From contig CALFEQ010000020.1 in assembly GCA_937949945.1 (NCBI GenBank), forward strand, positions 1-64,000: 64,000 nucleotides of DNA. The letters run 5' to 3'. The stretch is from an uncultured Myxococcales bacterium. Its GTDB lineage: Bacteria; Myxococcota_A; Polyangia; Polyangiales; Polyangiaceae. The position numbers were made by a program, and so were the translations under genes. The notes under the pieces are model-generated. The model had not been told where the DNA came from. It saw only the letters and a program-made list of their open reading frames with translations, and did not search any database. This document shows, piece by piece, positions 24,761 to 34,677 of this stretch (position 1 is its first letter; each line of letters starts with the position of its first letter).

Positions 24761-25720
24761 TCAGAAGCGACCGCCGAGGGTGAGCCCGCCTCCGCCGCGC
24801 AATGGGTGGGCGCCGAGCGCGACGGGGCGTTCGCGGCCGCTCGGTGCCGTGAGGAGGAGGATCAAGCCGCCCGCGGCGAGCGCGCCTCCGGCGATGAAGG
24901 AGATCGTCGAGATGGTCGCGGCTCGGCGGCCTTCCTCGTCGAGCCGCATTCCCTCGGCGTCGCACTCCGTCCCGTTGCGGCAATGCTCGCTCGCCTGCTC
25001 GTTCTTGCTCGCAGCCTGCAGGCCGAACACCGTGCCCGCGGCGAGGCCGCCGACGCCGAGGCCCGTGACGACGAGCCCGAGGATGCGCTGCCCGCCGCCG
25101 CGAGCGCGGAGGCGGACGCGCTCGAGCACGGGGATCTTGAGCGTGCGGATCACCGGCCGCGTGTCGACCTGCACCGTCTGCGAGAACGGCTCGTGATCGG
25201 GGGCGGTGGCTCGGATGACGTGGGTGCCGGGATCGATCGGCGCCGCGACGCCCCACTCCTCGCGGGTCACGGGGCGATCGTCGAGGGTGACGGTGAGGCC
25301 CTCGACGGGCTTCGGCACGACGATCGTGAGGCGCGCGAGCTTGGACTCGAGCTTGTCGGCCGCTTCGTTCGCGCGCTGCACCGCTTCTTGTTTGCCCGCC
25401 GCCGTCGCTCGGATCGCGGCCTCCTTGTAGGTCACCCACGCGCTCGCGACCTGGCCGTTCAGCTCGTAGCACTCGGCGAGCGCGAACAGCGTGCCCCCGT
25501 TCGGCGACAGCTCGTTGCTCCGCGCGAGCTTCGGGCACGCCTCGTCGTATCGACCCTGCTCCATCAGGGCGACGCCCTCGTCGAAGAGGGCCGAGGCCGT
25601 GCCGGTGGTCGACGCTTGCTGCGCCTGAGCTCGCGGTGCCAGCGCCATCACCGCGACGGCGGCTGCGCTCCAGACGAAACGGCGCACCACTCGCCGTGAA
25701 CGAGCCTCGAAGGAAGCCAT
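24761..25720 (-). CDS. TPR/PEGA membrane protein
   Basis: A 319-residue exported protein (signal ends ALAPRAQAQ). TPR-like helices (ALFDEGVALMEQGRYDEACPKLARS, then GGTLFALAECYELNGQVASAW) are followed by a PEGA-like beta domain (RLTIVVPKPVEGLTVTLDDRPV, GTHVIRATAPDHEPF) and a C-terminal pair of TM segments (ILGLVVTGLGVGGLAAGTVF and ISFIAGGALAAGGLILLL). This architecture is a myxobacterial hallmark, often encoded next to Ser/Thr kinases, as here: the kinase gene stops 14 bases upstream. It may be a cell-envelope partner of that kinase (inference). Confidence 0.82.
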   Translation of the reverse strand: MASFEARSRRVVRRFVWSAAAVAVMALAPRAQAQQASTTGTASALFDEGVALMEQGRYDEACPKLARSNELSPNGGTLFALAECYELNGQVASAWVTYKEAAIRATAAGKQEAVQRANEAADKLESKLARLTIVVPKPVEGLTVTLDDRPVTREEWGVAAPIDPGTHVIRATAPDHEPFSQTVQVDTRPVIRTLKIPVLERVRLRARGGGQRILGLVVTGLGVGGLAAGTVFGLQAASKNEQASEHCRNGTECDAEGMRLDEEGRRAATISTISFIAGGALAAGGLILLLTAPSGRERPVALGAHPLRGGGGLTLGGRF

Positions 25721-25734
25721 GAGACGCGTCGATC

Positions 25735-27252
25735 TTACCAGTCCGTGCGCTGATGTTTCTTCACCGTCGTCGGCTCCGGCGCGGGCGGCGGAGGAGGCGG
25801 CGGCTGGACGGGCGTAGGCTCCGGTTCGGGCGCGGCGCTCGGCGTCTTGGCCCCCTTCGTCCGCTTGGGCCGGGCCTTCTTGCCGGCGCCGGCCTCGCTC
25901 GCGGTCGCCGCGTCTGCGCGCGACGTCGGGTGCGGTGGAGTCGAGGCGATCGAAGGTGCGGCCGACGGAACGACCTCCGTGGCGGTCGGGGCCGGCGATG
26001 GCGGGATCACGAGGAGCGTCCCGGTCGCGGCCGGCGTGGGGGCGACCGCCACGGGCGCCGCCGTCGTCGCGATCGGCACCGACGTGGTCGTGGTCGGCGG
26101 CAGCGGCGTCGCGGCCGGCGTCGATACGGGCATCGGGTCCGCGGGCGAGAGGAAGCGGAACAGCATGAAGGCCCCGAAGCCGCCGCCGAGGATCGCGAAC
26201 ACGGTGACCGCGACCTTCGTGAGGGTGCTCGGCCTTCGGCGGCCATCGAGGACGTAGGTCTCGTCGTGCGCCCTCGAGACGGGCGCCGGCGTCGGAATGA
26301 CGAGATGGCCGCTGCTGGGCGGCGGGCTGCTGGGGACCGAGACCTGGACCGACTCCCACGAAGGGAGCGTCGACATGCTCGGCTTCACGCCGAGGCTCTG
26401 GAGCGCGAGGGCGAACGCGCCGACGGTCACCCAGCGCTTCTTCAAGTCCTTCTCGAGGCACTTCGCGATGATCTCGTTGAGGCCCAGCGGCGCGTTGGGC
26501 AGATACGTCTCGAGGCGCGGCGCCGGCTTCTCGAGGATCTTCGAGAACGTCTCGCCGATGTTCTCGGACGCGAACGGCGCGTGGCCGGTGACGAGCTCGA
26601 AGAGGATCGCGCCGAGCGCCCAGATGTCCGTCCTCGCATCGACGTTCTTCGTCGAGCGGATCTGCTCCGGCGACATGTACGCCGGCGAGCCCATCACGGT
26701 GCACTCTTCGGTCAACGAGCGGCGCGACCCGGACGGTCTGTCCTGGTGCCTCGATTGGAAGGCGACCTTGGAGATCCCGAAGTCGAGCACCTTGATGAGC
26801 GGCGTGCCGTCGCGGCGATGCGTGAGGAACAGGTTCGCCGGCTTGAGGTCACGATGGACGATGCCGAGCTTGTGCGCCTCCGCGATCGCGTCGCACGCCT
26901 GGAGGACGTAGTCGATCGCCAGATGAGGGCGCAGCGCGCCTTCGCGCTCGAGGACCGTGGCGAGATCGCTGCCCTCGAGCAGCTCCATGACGATGTACGG
27001 CAGGCCGGAGGGGAGGCGCCCGACGTCGAGCACCTTCGCGACGTGGTCGCTCTTCAAGCTCACCGCCGCGCGGGCCTCGGTGATGAACCGCTCGACGCTC
27101 TCGGGCGTCATCCGGACGGCTCGCATCACCTTGAGCGCGACACGCTGCCCGAGCTCGAGGTGCGTCGCGGCCGCGACGACGGCCATGCCTCCGATCCCGA
27201 GGATGCGATCGACCTTGTACTTGCCCACGACGGCGCCGATCGCGATGGGCAT
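25735..27252 (-). CDS. Membrane-anchored Ser/Thr protein kinase
   Basis: A 505-residue Hanks-type kinase. ATG 27252 has GGAGAGGGC just upstream; a GTG about 28 codons earlier is an alternative. The kinase domain (about residues 12-275) has a Gly-loop GIGGMA, K41 in VALKVM, IVHRDLKPAN, VLDFGIS and MGSPAYMSPEQ, so it should be active. A TM helix (about 345-365, VAVTVFAILGGGFGAFMLF) leads to a Pro/Thr/Ala-rich, basic-then-proline C-terminal domain without known fold. It forms an operon with the TPR/PEGA gene and is divergent from the VIT/VWA gene. Confidence 0.9.
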   Translation of the reverse strand: MPIAIGAVVGKYKVDRILGIGGMAVVAAATHLELGQRVALKVMRAVRMTPESVERFITEARAAVSLKSDHVAKVLDVGRLPSGLPYIVMELLEGSDLATVLEREGALRPHLAIDYVLQACDAIAEAHKLGIVHRDLKPANLFLTHRRDGTPLIKVLDFGISKVAFQSRHQDRPSGSRRSLTEECTVMGSPAYMSPEQIRSTKNVDARTDIWALGAILFELVTGHAPFASENIGETFSKILEKPAPRLETYLPNAPLGLNEIIAKCLEKDLKKRWVTVGAFALALQSLGVKPSMSTLPSWESVQVSVPSSPPPSSGHLVIPTPAPVSRAHDETYVLDGRRRPSTLTKVAVTVFAILGGGFGAFMLFRFLSPADPMPVSTPAATPLPPTTTTSVPIATTAAPVAVAPTPAATGTLLVIPPSPAPTATEVVPSAAPSIASTPPHPTSRADAATASEAGAGKKARPKRTKGAKTPSAAPEPEPTPVQPPPPPPPAPEPTTVKKHQRTDW

Positions 27253-27588
27253 GCCCTCTCCCGGCGCGAGGCCGGCGTCGGATGCGGAGGAGCGATCGGG
27301 CCGAGAGGCCTGCACGATCAAAGAGTAGGGCAAGCGAACACAGAAGGAAAACCGCCGAGATGTTCGCGTTTTCCGTCGAAAGCGAAGGGGCGTGCCGGAC
27401 GCGGAGGTTCGGGCGCTCGTACCATTGTGCACCACCGGTCGCGCGTGGTTGCATGACCGGACGGGGGCACGGTCAGGGGCTCGCAAAGAAGCACGAGGGG
27501 AACTTTTGGCCGCGCCGTTCGTCGCAAGTGGACGCCCGCCTTCCTGCGGGCGCCCGACGTCGGAGATTGCGGACAGAGGACCAAGCTC
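27253..27588. promoter_or_regulatory. Divergent promoter region
   Basis: A 336-base gap between the kinase (minus) and the VIT/VWA gene (plus). Somewhat AT-richer patches occur near 27310-27380 (including GAAAACCGCCGAGATGTTCG), but no convincing -35/-10 pair or operator is evident. Confidence 0.35.
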
Positions 27589-30500
27589 ATGCACGAAAAG
27601 ACCCTGCTCTACGGCGCTCTCGGATTCACGGCCATCGCCGCGATCGTCGGCGTCTACAAGGCGAAATCGGACGCTTCGACGATGGCGATCACGCCTGTCT
27701 CGGTCGTCGACCAGAAGGGCGTCCAGCAGGCGGAGGTGCCCGTGCGCCTCACCGCCTCCGACGGGACGGGCCTCGAGCTCGTCGCGCTCCGCGCCGAGGC
27801 GGTCGTCGAGGATCCCCTCGCGCTGACCGAGCTGCACCTCACGTTCGAGAACCCCGAGGATCGGGTGCTCGAAGGCACGTTCCGCATCACGCTGCCGCAG
27901 GGCGCGTCGCTGAGCCGGTTCGCGATGAAGGTCGGCGACGCGTGGCAGGAAGGCGAGGTCGTCGAGAAGCAGGCCGCACGTCGGGCCTACGAGGACTTCC
28001 TCCATCGCAAGCAGGATCCCGCGCTGATGGAGCAAGGCGCCGGCAACGAGTTCTCCGCGCGCGTGTTCCCGATCCCCGCACGAGGCAAGAAGGAGATCAT
28101 CGTCACGTATTCGCAGGCCGTGGAGGCCGGCGAGCCGTACGTCCTCCCGCTCCGCGGCCTGCCGCGTCTCGGGACGCTCGACGTGAACGTGCACGTGGCC
28201 GGCACGAAGGGCGCCGAGGCGGACGGCAGGACGAACGCGCTCTACGGAATCCACCAGCGGAACGTCACGCCGGCGTCGGACTTCGTCGTCGACGGCAAGC
28301 GGATCCCGCGCAGTCCCGGCCTCCGCAGCGGGGAGCTCGCGATCGCGCGCGTCATCCCGTTCGCCTCGTCGCGGCCGGAGCCGCTGAATCACGCGATCGT
28401 CCTCGTCGACACGAGCGCGTCGCGTGCCCTCGGCATCGCCGACCAAGCGCGCGCGGTGCGCGACGTCCTCGCGAAGCTGCCGCCGGACACGACCGTCCAC
28501 GTCGCCTGCTTCGATCAGAACGTGGAGCCCGTCTTCGACGGCAGAGCCGGCGACTTCGGCGACGAGCAGGTCGCCGCGATCATCGAGCGCGGCGCGCTCG
28601 GCGCATCGAACTTCGAGGAGGCGCTCGACTGGGCCGCGGAGCAGGCGAAGAAGACGAAGGCGACGCGCCTCGTCTTCGTCACGGACGGCGTCGCGACGGC
28701 CGGCGAGACGGACGCGCAGAAGCTGAGGCTCAAGGTGGAGTCCTTGCGCGAGGCCGGCATCACGCGAATGGATGCGCTCGCGATCGGAGGCATCCGTGAC
28801 GACGGCTTCTTGCGCACGGTCACGCGCGGCGTGCTCGATCGCGACGGCGTCGTGCTCGACACGAAGCTCGGCGCGGACGCGCTCGCGCGGCGGCTCCAAG
28901 AGGCGACGAGCTCCGGCGTCCCCGTGAAGGTCGAGGGCGCGCGCTGGTACTGGCCGCAGAGTCTCGACGGGCTCCAGACCGGCGACGAGGTGCTCGTCTA
29001 CGCCGAGCTCGACGGCGAGCGGCCGATGAAGATCGACGTCGGCGGTCAGACCTTCGCGCCGGACCTTCGCACGATCGACCGCCCGCTCGTCGAGCGCGCG
29101 TGGGCGCAGGCGAAGATCCAGAGCCTCATCGAGGCGCCGACAAGCTCCGAGGCGGAGACGAAGCGGCAGATCGTGGCGCTGTCGACGCGCCATCGCGTGC
29201 TCTCGCCGCACACCGCACTGCTCGTGCTCGAGACGGACTGGGATTACCGGCGCTTCGGGATCGATCGCACGGCCAAGGTCGACATCCTCGCCGTGCGCGA
29301 CGGGCGCGTCGCCGTCGTCCAGAGCGGGCGTCAGTGGGGCGACGATACCGAACGCAAGCTCGAGGAGGCTCCGAGCTTCGGCCTGGTGGGCAGGATGCCC
29401 CCGTCCGACGACTCCGCCAACGAGCCCCCCGGCCGCTGGGAGGAATCGATCCCCGAAGGATTCGGGGCCGAGAGCTTGGGCCTCTCCGGCGTAGGCCAGG
29501 GCGGGGGCGGCCGTGGCGACGGCCCCGGCGCGGGCGGGGCGAGTCGTGGCCGCGCCGCCGCCGAGAGAGCGGCCGATGCCGAAGAGGAGTCGGCTCGTGT
29601 ACGTCCGGCTCCGAGGGCCATGGAGCCCGAGCCGCCCGCGCAGCGCCCGGCGAGGCGGGTGCCTCCGCCTCCCGCTCCTCCGCCGCCTCCGCCCGGCGGC
29701 TCCGCCGCCATCGGCGTCGTCCGACCGGGCACGCTTTCCATCGAGAGCGGCATCTCCGCCGACCAAGTCCAGAGCGTCGTCCGCGGCGCCGTTCCCCGCC
29801 TCCGTGCCTGCTATCAGACGGAGCTCGACTCCCATTCGTCGACGAGCGGTCGGCTCTCGATCTCCTTCGTGGTGGCCGCCGACGGCAGCGTGAAGTCGGC
29901 GAGCGTCGCAACGCCCGGCAGCCTCACCTTCAGGGAGTGCGTCGAGTCCGTCGCGAAGTCGCTCCGCTTCCCGGTGCCCGTCGTGAACGACGCGCGGTTC
30001 TCGCAGACGTTCGATCTCGTCGGCGGCGGGTCCGGCAGCGGCGGCGACGACTCGCTCGCGAACATCCCGAAGGCGCTGCCCTACGAGGGGCGGTTCAAGA
30101 TCGTGATGGACGCGCTCCGGGCCGGCGACAAGGACCGCGCGCTGAAGGAGGCGCGCCTCTGGCACGCCGAGCAGCCGGGTGACGTGCTCTCGCTCGTCGC
30201 GCTCGGCGAAGCGTACGAGGCTCGCTCCGATCTCAAGGCGGCCGCTCGCGCGTACGGTTCCATCCTCGAGCTCTTCTCGTTCCGCGCCGACTCGCGCCGC
30301 TTCGCAGGGGAGCGCCTCGAGCGCCTCGACGATCCGCGCGCGCTCGCGCTCGCCGTCGACACGTACGCGAAGGCGGCCGAGCAGCGGCCCGACCACCCCG
30401 CGAGCCATCGCCTCTACGCGTTCGCTCTTCTCAAGAAGGGCGAGTACGAGAAGGCGTTCGAGGCCATCAAGAAGGGCGCGACGCGCACGTATCCGTCGGG

Positions 30501-31023
30501 CCGCTTCCGCGGCGTCGATCGCATCCTCAAGGAGGACATGGGCCTCGTCGCCGCCGCATGGACGCGGGCCGAGCCCGCCCGCGCGGGGGAGATCCAGACG
30601 AAGCTCACCCAGGCCGGCGGCGTGGCGGAGAACGGCCCGAGCCTGCGGTTCGTCCTCGTCTGGGAGACCGACGCGAACGACGTCGACTTCCACATCCACG
30701 ACGGCAAGGGCGGGCACGCCTACTACGCACAGAGACGCCTGCCGTCCGGCGGCGAGCTCTACGCCGACGTGACGACGGGCTACGGGCCCGAGTGCTTCAC
30801 GATCCGAGGCCCGCGCGAACAGCGCGCCTACCCGTACACGCTCCAGGCGCACTACTACTCGCGTGGGCCGATGGGCTACGGGATGGGCAAGCTCCAGGTC
30901 ATCGAGCACGACGGCAAGGGGAACCTGTCGTTCGACGAGCGCCCGTTCGTCGTCATGGTCGACCGCGCCTACGTCGACATGGGCAAGGTCGAGAAGACGA
31001 CGAAGCTCGTCGCCGCCAAGTAG
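27589..31023 (+). CDS. VIT/VWA protein with AgmX/PglI C-terminal domain, TPR and DUF2135
   Basis: A 1144-residue envelope protein with an N-terminal TM/signal (ALGFTAIAAIVGVYKAK). Domains in order: VIT domain (about 30-170), VWA domain (about 265-430) with a MIDAS-like VLVDTSASR and FVTDGVATAG, a Gly/Pro/Ala-rich linker (about 620-700), an AgmX/PglI-type C-terminal domain (about 715-800; SGISADQVQSVVRGAVPRLR then ACYQTEL), TPR-like helices (about 830-960), and a DUF2135 domain at the end (LRFVLVWETDANDVDFHIHD). AgmX and PglI are myxobacterial gliding-related proteins, but the domain occurs in many proteins. The combination suggests a scaffold that binds metal and protein ligands at the periplasmic face. 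Physiological role not known. Confidence 0.85.
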   Translation: MHEKTLLYGALGFTAIAAIVGVYKAKSDASTMAITPVSVVDQKGVQQAEVPVRLTASDGTGLELVALRAEAVVEDPLALTELHLTFENPEDRVLEGTFRITLPQGASLSRFAMKVGDAWQEGEVVEKQAARRAYEDFLHRKQDPALMEQGAGNEFSARVFPIPARGKKEIIVTYSQAVEAGEPYVLPLRGLPRLGTLDVNVHVAGTKGAEADGRTNALYGIHQRNVTPASDFVVDGKRIPRSPGLRSGELAIARVIPFASSRPEPLNHAIVLVDTSASRALGIADQARAVRDVLAKLPPDTTVHVACFDQNVEPVFDGRAGDFGDEQVAAIIERGALGASNFEEALDWAAEQAKKTKATRLVFVTDGVATAGETDAQKLRLKVESLREAGITRMDALAIGGIRDDGFLRTVTRGVLDRDGVVLDTKLGADALARRLQEATSSGVPVKVEGARWYWPQSLDGLQTGDEVLVYAELDGERPMKIDVGGQTFAPDLRTIDRPLVERAWAQAKIQSLIEAPTSSEAETKRQIVALSTRHRVLSPHTALLVLETDWDYRRFGIDRTAKVDILAVRDGRVAVVQSGRQWGDDTERKLEEAPSFGLVGRMPPSDDSANEPPGRWEESIPEGFGAESLGLSGVGQGGGGRGDGPGAGGASRGRAAAERAADAEEESARVRPAPRAMEPEPPAQRPARRVPPPPAPPPPPPGGSAAIGVVRPGTLSIESGISADQVQSVVRGAVPRLRACYQTELDSHSSTSGRLSISFVVAADGSVKSASVATPGSLTFRECVESVAKSLRFPVPVVNDARFSQTFDLVGGGSGSGGDDSLANIPKALPYEGRFKIVMDALRAGDKDRALKEARLWHAEQPGDVLSLVALGEAYEARSDLKAAARAYGSILELFSFRADSRRFAGERLERLDDPRALALAVDTYAKAAEQRPDHPASHRLYAFALLKKGEYEKAFEAIKKGATRTYPSGRFRGVDRILKEDMGLVAAAWTRAEPARAGEIQTKLTQAGGVAENGPSLRFVLVWETDANDVDFHIHDGKGGHAYYAQRRLPSGGELYADVTTGYGPECFTIRGPREQRAYPYTLQAHYYSRGPMGYGMGKLQVIEHDGKGNLSFDERPFVVMVDRAYVDMGKVEKTTKLVAAK

Positions 31024-31028
31024 GCGAG

Positions 31029-31049
31029 GGGAGCGGTCCGTCCGCTCCC
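31029..31049. terminator. Bidirectional hairpin between convergent genes
   Basis: GGGAGCGG (31029-31036) and CCGCTCCC (31042-31049) form a perfect 8-bp stem with a 5-base loop. It lies in the 52-base gap between the VIT/VWA gene and the second kinase, and is followed by a pyrimidine-rich stretch. Confidence 0.6.
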
Positions 31050-31075
31050 TCCTTCGCGTCTCTTCTCTCCGCGCG

Positions 31076-32842
31076 CTACTGCTGGAGCTGAGGCTCCGTC
31101 GGCGCCGGCAGCGGGGCGAGGGGAGGCAGCGGCGGAGGCTCGGTGCTGGTCGGCTTCGGCGCGAGCATGATCTCCGCGGCGCGCCTCGCCCCAGGGGAGA
31201 GCCCGCCGTCCCACGGAGGCTCTTCGGAGGAGGACGACTCGCTCGTCTCCGCGGGCCGATACGACACGCGCGTCGACACCGGCGGGCGGCTCGTCTTCTC
31301 CGCAGCGGAAGCGTCCTCGGCCGTCGTGTCCGTCTCCGTGCCCGCGGACGCGTCGAGGTCCTCGGTGGCCGTGATCGCGCTCGCGTCTGCCGACGGCTCG
31401 GCCGCCGAGGAGGCGGTCGTCGTCGGCGGCGTGGAAGAAGCGGCGCTCGGCGCGGCGGACGTCAGCGGCTCGATCACGGCGGCCGCGGTGGCCGCCGGCG
31501 TGACGGAGCCTCCTTCGCCGCGCGGCCAGAGGATCCATGCGCCTGCGCCGACGACGGCGAGCCCTGCGAGCCAGAAACCGAGCCCGCTCCGGCGGCGCTG
31601 CTCTTCGAGCTGTGCGGTGAGCGTCGTGGTGCTCGGTGTGCGCGTCGCCGCGCTCGACACGTTCCGGTGACCGTCGCTGTCGAGGCCCTCCGTGCGGTCC
31701 TCGGGATCGGCGGCGGGCTTGGCTTCCGCCTCGTCGGTGCGCTTGCGCGTGAGCGGCAGGGCCGCTTCACCGTCGGGGGCACGCGGAGACACCTCGGTGG
31801 GATCGAAGGCGATGTCCCCGGCGTCGAGCGAGGGCGCGGCGGCTGCGCGCGTCTCGGCGGCCTCCATCGCGGCGGCGATCGTCTTCGCGCGCTTGGCGGC
31901 GAGCTCCGGGAGGTTCGTGCGGACGAACTCGGCGACGTCCTCGTTCTCGGCCGGCAGCTCGAGCTCGTGGATCGCGGCCTCGATCGCGCGTCGCATCGCG
32001 GCGCAGCTCTCGAAGCGAGCCTCGGGATCCTTGGCGATCGCGCGCGTGAGGATGCGCTCGATCTGCGGCGGAAGCGCGACGTCGAACCGCGGGAGCGGAT
32101 CGTCGCTCATGAGCCGCTTGATGACGTCGAGGTCGTCTTCCTCGTGGTACGGCACGTGGCCCGAGACGAGCTCGTAGAGGCACATGCCGGCGGCCCACAC
32201 GTCGGCGCGGTGGTCGATGCGCCTTCCGCCCACCTGCTCGGGGGCCATGTAGCGAATCTTTCCCTTCACGACGCCGGACTCCGTCTCGGCGGCGCGCCGG
32301 TTCTTCGCCTTCACGAGGCCGAAGTCGATGACCTTCGCGGTGCCGGCCGTCGTGAGCAGGATGTTCTGCGGCGAGACGTCCCGGTGGATGACGCCGAGCA
32401 GCTCGCCGTTCTCGTCCTTGAGCTGGTGGGCGGCGTGGAGACCGGCGCACGTCTCGGCGACGATTCGCAGCGAGACGCCGGGCGGGAGCGGCGATCCCCG
32501 CTTGAGCGCGAGGCGGTTCACCTTCGCCACGGAGTCGCCGTCGACGTACTCCATGACGATGTAGAGGATGTCGTCCTGCTCGCCGAGCTCGAGGATCTGA
32601 GCGACGTTCGGGTGGATGATGCGCGAGGCGATGCGCGCCTCGTCGAGGAACATCTCCTGGAAGTTCGGGTCGGAGATGAGCTCCGTCTTGATCGTCTTGA
32701 TCGCGAAGAGCTTCTCGAACCCCCGCTTCCCGCGGAGCCGGGCGAGCCACACGCTCGCCATGCCGCCCGACGCGATGGGGCAGAGCAGCTCGTAGCGGTC
32801 GAGCCGGTAGCCGGGGGCGAGCGTGCTCTCCGGGGATTCCAT
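31076..32842 (-). CDS. Membrane-anchored Ser/Thr protein kinase
   Basis: A 588-residue Hanks-type kinase. ATG 32842 (MESPESTLAPGYRLDRYELL) is preferred; an in-frame ATG 22 codons upstream adds an unconserved extension. The kinase domain (about 15-290) has Gly-loop IASGGMASVW, K in FAIKTIK, VIHRDVSPQN, VIDFGLVK and KIRYMAPEQV. HRDVSPQN instead of HRDLKPxN is a common variant in myxobacterial kinases. After a helical linker, a single TM (about 420-440, LGFWLAGLAVVGAGAWILW) leads to a Ser/Thr/Ala/Pro-rich external tail. It is convergent with the VIT/VWA gene and separate from the other kinase. Confidence 0.9.
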   Translation of the reverse strand: MESPESTLAPGYRLDRYELLCPIASGGMASVWLARLRGKRGFEKLFAIKTIKTELISDPNFQEMFLDEARIASRIIHPNVAQILELGEQDDILYIVMEYVDGDSVAKVNRLALKRGSPLPPGVSLRIVAETCAGLHAAHQLKDENGELLGVIHRDVSPQNILLTTAGTAKVIDFGLVKAKNRRAAETESGVVKGKIRYMAPEQVGGRRIDHRADVWAAGMCLYELVSGHVPYHEEDDLDVIKRLMSDDPLPRFDVALPPQIERILTRAIAKDPEARFESCAAMRRAIEAAIHELELPAENEDVAEFVRTNLPELAAKRAKTIAAAMEAAETRAAAAPSLDAGDIAFDPTEVSPRAPDGEAALPLTRKRTDEAEAKPAADPEDRTEGLDSDGHRNVSSAATRTPSTTTLTAQLEEQRRRSGLGFWLAGLAVVGAGAWILWPRGEGGSVTPAATAAAVIEPLTSAAPSAASSTPPTTTASSAAEPSADASAITATEDLDASAGTETDTTAEDASAAEKTSRPPVSTRVSYRPAETSESSSSEEPPWDGGLSPGARRAAEIMLAPKPTSTEPPPLPPLAPLPAPTEPQLQQ

Positions 32843-32965
32843 GGAGCTTGACCATGATAGCCGTGCTCGGCCGATCGGCGATCGTTCTTGTCCGGGCGTG
32901 TCATGCACGCCCCGAATAGGCCGAGCCCAGCCGCAACCTGCGACATCGGCACGGGCAGGCGAGCT

Positions 32966-34522
32966 TCAGCGCTCGACGTGCCTTGCGCGAACCATCGGCG
33001 GCTTGGCACGGGCATCGTCGTTCGCGACGCGTACGCGCGGCAGGGCGCTCCAAGCCACGTCGTAGACCTGACCGGGATTCCAGAGGAGCCATCCTTTGCC
33101 GCCCGCACGGTCGCTCGTGCGGATCTCCTCTTGGATGTAGGCGGGGCCGTAGTTCGACGCCCCGTGGCGCATCGCCTGGAGCCAAGGGCGAATCTTCGCG
33201 CTCCTTTCCAGGTCGAGGCCGCGCGCCTCCATCTGCGCGAGCATGTGCTTCACGCCGAGGCCGACGAGCTCCGGATGGTCGGCCGGCTCTTCGCGGCCCA
33301 TGAAGCCGGGATCGAAGTGGGACGGGTAGACCATCGCGCTCAGGAACTCGGCGTGCTTGGCGAGCTCGGCGGGGTCCTGACCGAGGTTCTGCATGTCGAC
33401 GGGCTTGCCGAACGCGATCACGCCGAAGACGTCGATCGACAGCGGCACGCCGCGCGAGCGCGTGAGCGCGTGGACGCGCTCGACGAAGCGGGTGATGACC
33501 TCGATCTTCGCCCTCGGGTTCTTCCGCGTGTCGAGGCCGAAGTCGATGTTCTTCATCCCGATGACGGGGAAGCGCACGTAGTCGAGCTGGACCTCGTCGA
33601 CGCCCATGTCGATCACCTCGCGGACGAGGTCGAGGACGTACCCTTGCGCGCGCTCGTTCCGCGGGTCGAGCCAGCCGTTGCGATAGACGTGGCCGGAGAT
33701 GCCGCGGATCGCCATGCTCGGATGCGCCTTCGCCATCAGGGCGTCGTTGAAGCACGAGATGCGCGCGATGACGCGGATGCCCCGCTCGTGCGCGAAGCGC
33801 ACCGCGCGCTCGTACGAACGCATCGGCGGCTTGTCGGCGGCGCCGCTCTCGACCGCCAGCGGGACCTTCGACGGGTAGGTGAGCGGCCCGTCGTAGTCCT
33901 TCACGTCGAGGACGATCGCGTTCATGCCGTGCGCGACGACGCGGTCGAGGAGCTTCGGATACGCGCGCGAGCCCGCCGTCGTCCCGCGGACGTAGACGCC
34001 CTTCAGAATGCCGTCCGCGGGCAGCCCGATGCGCGCGGCCGCTCCGGTCTTCGGCGCCTCCGGGAGGATGCTCGGGATCCGTACGCGGAGCCCTGGGACC
34101 GGGCCGCGCTTCGACTCGGGGAGGTTCTCGTGGACGATGGCCTTCGCGAGATCGAGCGCGTCGTAGATGCTCGTGAAATCGAGGTACGCGTCGGCGATCG
34201 ACTGCCAGGTCTCTCCTTCGCGGACTGTGTGGACGACCTCGCTGCCCACGACCGCGCCGCCCGGCGGCAGCCGCCCGCGCAGCCAACGCAGAGGAACGTG
34301 CGCCTGCTTCGGCTCGGCGCGCGGTCGCGGCGCCTGCGCGGCCGCCGGCGCGCGATGCGTCACGCGCACCGCCCGCGGCCGCGCCCCCATCGCGGATCCG
34401 GCGATGGTCGCGCCGAACACGCTCACGAAGAGAACGGTCAGCGCCGTCCGCGCCGCCCGCGAACGAGCACGAAAGAAGCCAAGGCCAGCGCGATGGCCCG
34501 AGTCGAGGCGATCGAGCTTCAC
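32966..34522 (-). CDS. DUF4015 putative glycoside hydrolase with LysM-like segment
   Basis: A 518-residue protein with an uncleaved or cleaved N-terminal signal (LTVLFVSVFGATIAGSAMG). A LysM-like segment follows (VHTVREGETWQSIADAYLDF, about 100-120), then the DUF4015 TIM-barrel domain (about 170-500): KGVYVRGTTAGSR, MNAIVLDVKDYDGPLTY, IRVIARISCFND, DEVQLDYVRFP, PLSIDVFGV and RPWLQAM. DUF4015 resembles glycoside hydrolases; the conserved acidic residues in VLDVKD and LDYVRFP are candidate catalytic positions. A LysM plus glycosidase combination suggests a target in peptidoglycan or surface polysaccharide (inference). Confidence 0.85.
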   Translation of the reverse strand: MKLDRLDSGHRAGLGFFRARSRAARTALTVLFVSVFGATIAGSAMGARPRAVRVTHRAPAAAQAPRPRAEPKQAHVPLRWLRGRLPPGGAVVGSEVVHTVREGETWQSIADAYLDFTSIYDALDLAKAIVHENLPESKRGPVPGLRVRIPSILPEAPKTGAAARIGLPADGILKGVYVRGTTAGSRAYPKLLDRVVAHGMNAIVLDVKDYDGPLTYPSKVPLAVESGAADKPPMRSYERAVRFAHERGIRVIARISCFNDALMAKAHPSMAIRGISGHVYRNGWLDPRNERAQGYVLDLVREVIDMGVDEVQLDYVRFPVIGMKNIDFGLDTRKNPRAKIEVITRFVERVHALTRSRGVPLSIDVFGVIAFGKPVDMQNLGQDPAELAKHAEFLSAMVYPSHFDPGFMGREEPADHPELVGLGVKHMLAQMEARGLDLERSAKIRPWLQAMRHGASNYGPAYIQEEIRTSDRAGGKGWLLWNPGQVYDVAWSALPRVRVANDDARAKPPMVRARHVER

Positions 34523-34677
34523 AAAACGAAGTGGACGACGGTCGCTCTCGCCGAGCCAAATTCTCGGCAGCTCGGATCACCCGAGCGCCTGACAATCCGC
34601 CGGACGCGGCCGAGCTTGGCGAGAAGGCCAATCCGAGCCATGACGAAACCGCTGAGGACCGAGGACCGAGGACTGAC

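Noticed and set aside
25735..30909. Uninterrupted minus-strand frame of over 1700 codons across the VIT/VWA gene and intergenic region
   Set aside because: Only its last 505 codons make a kinase; the rest is the antisense of the VIT/VWA gene. The start was set at 27252 instead.
34531..34677. Upstream extension of the DUF488 protein from an ATG
   Set aside because: The added 49 residues are not like the family and would cover the divergent gene's promoter; GTG 34678 has a better ribosome site.
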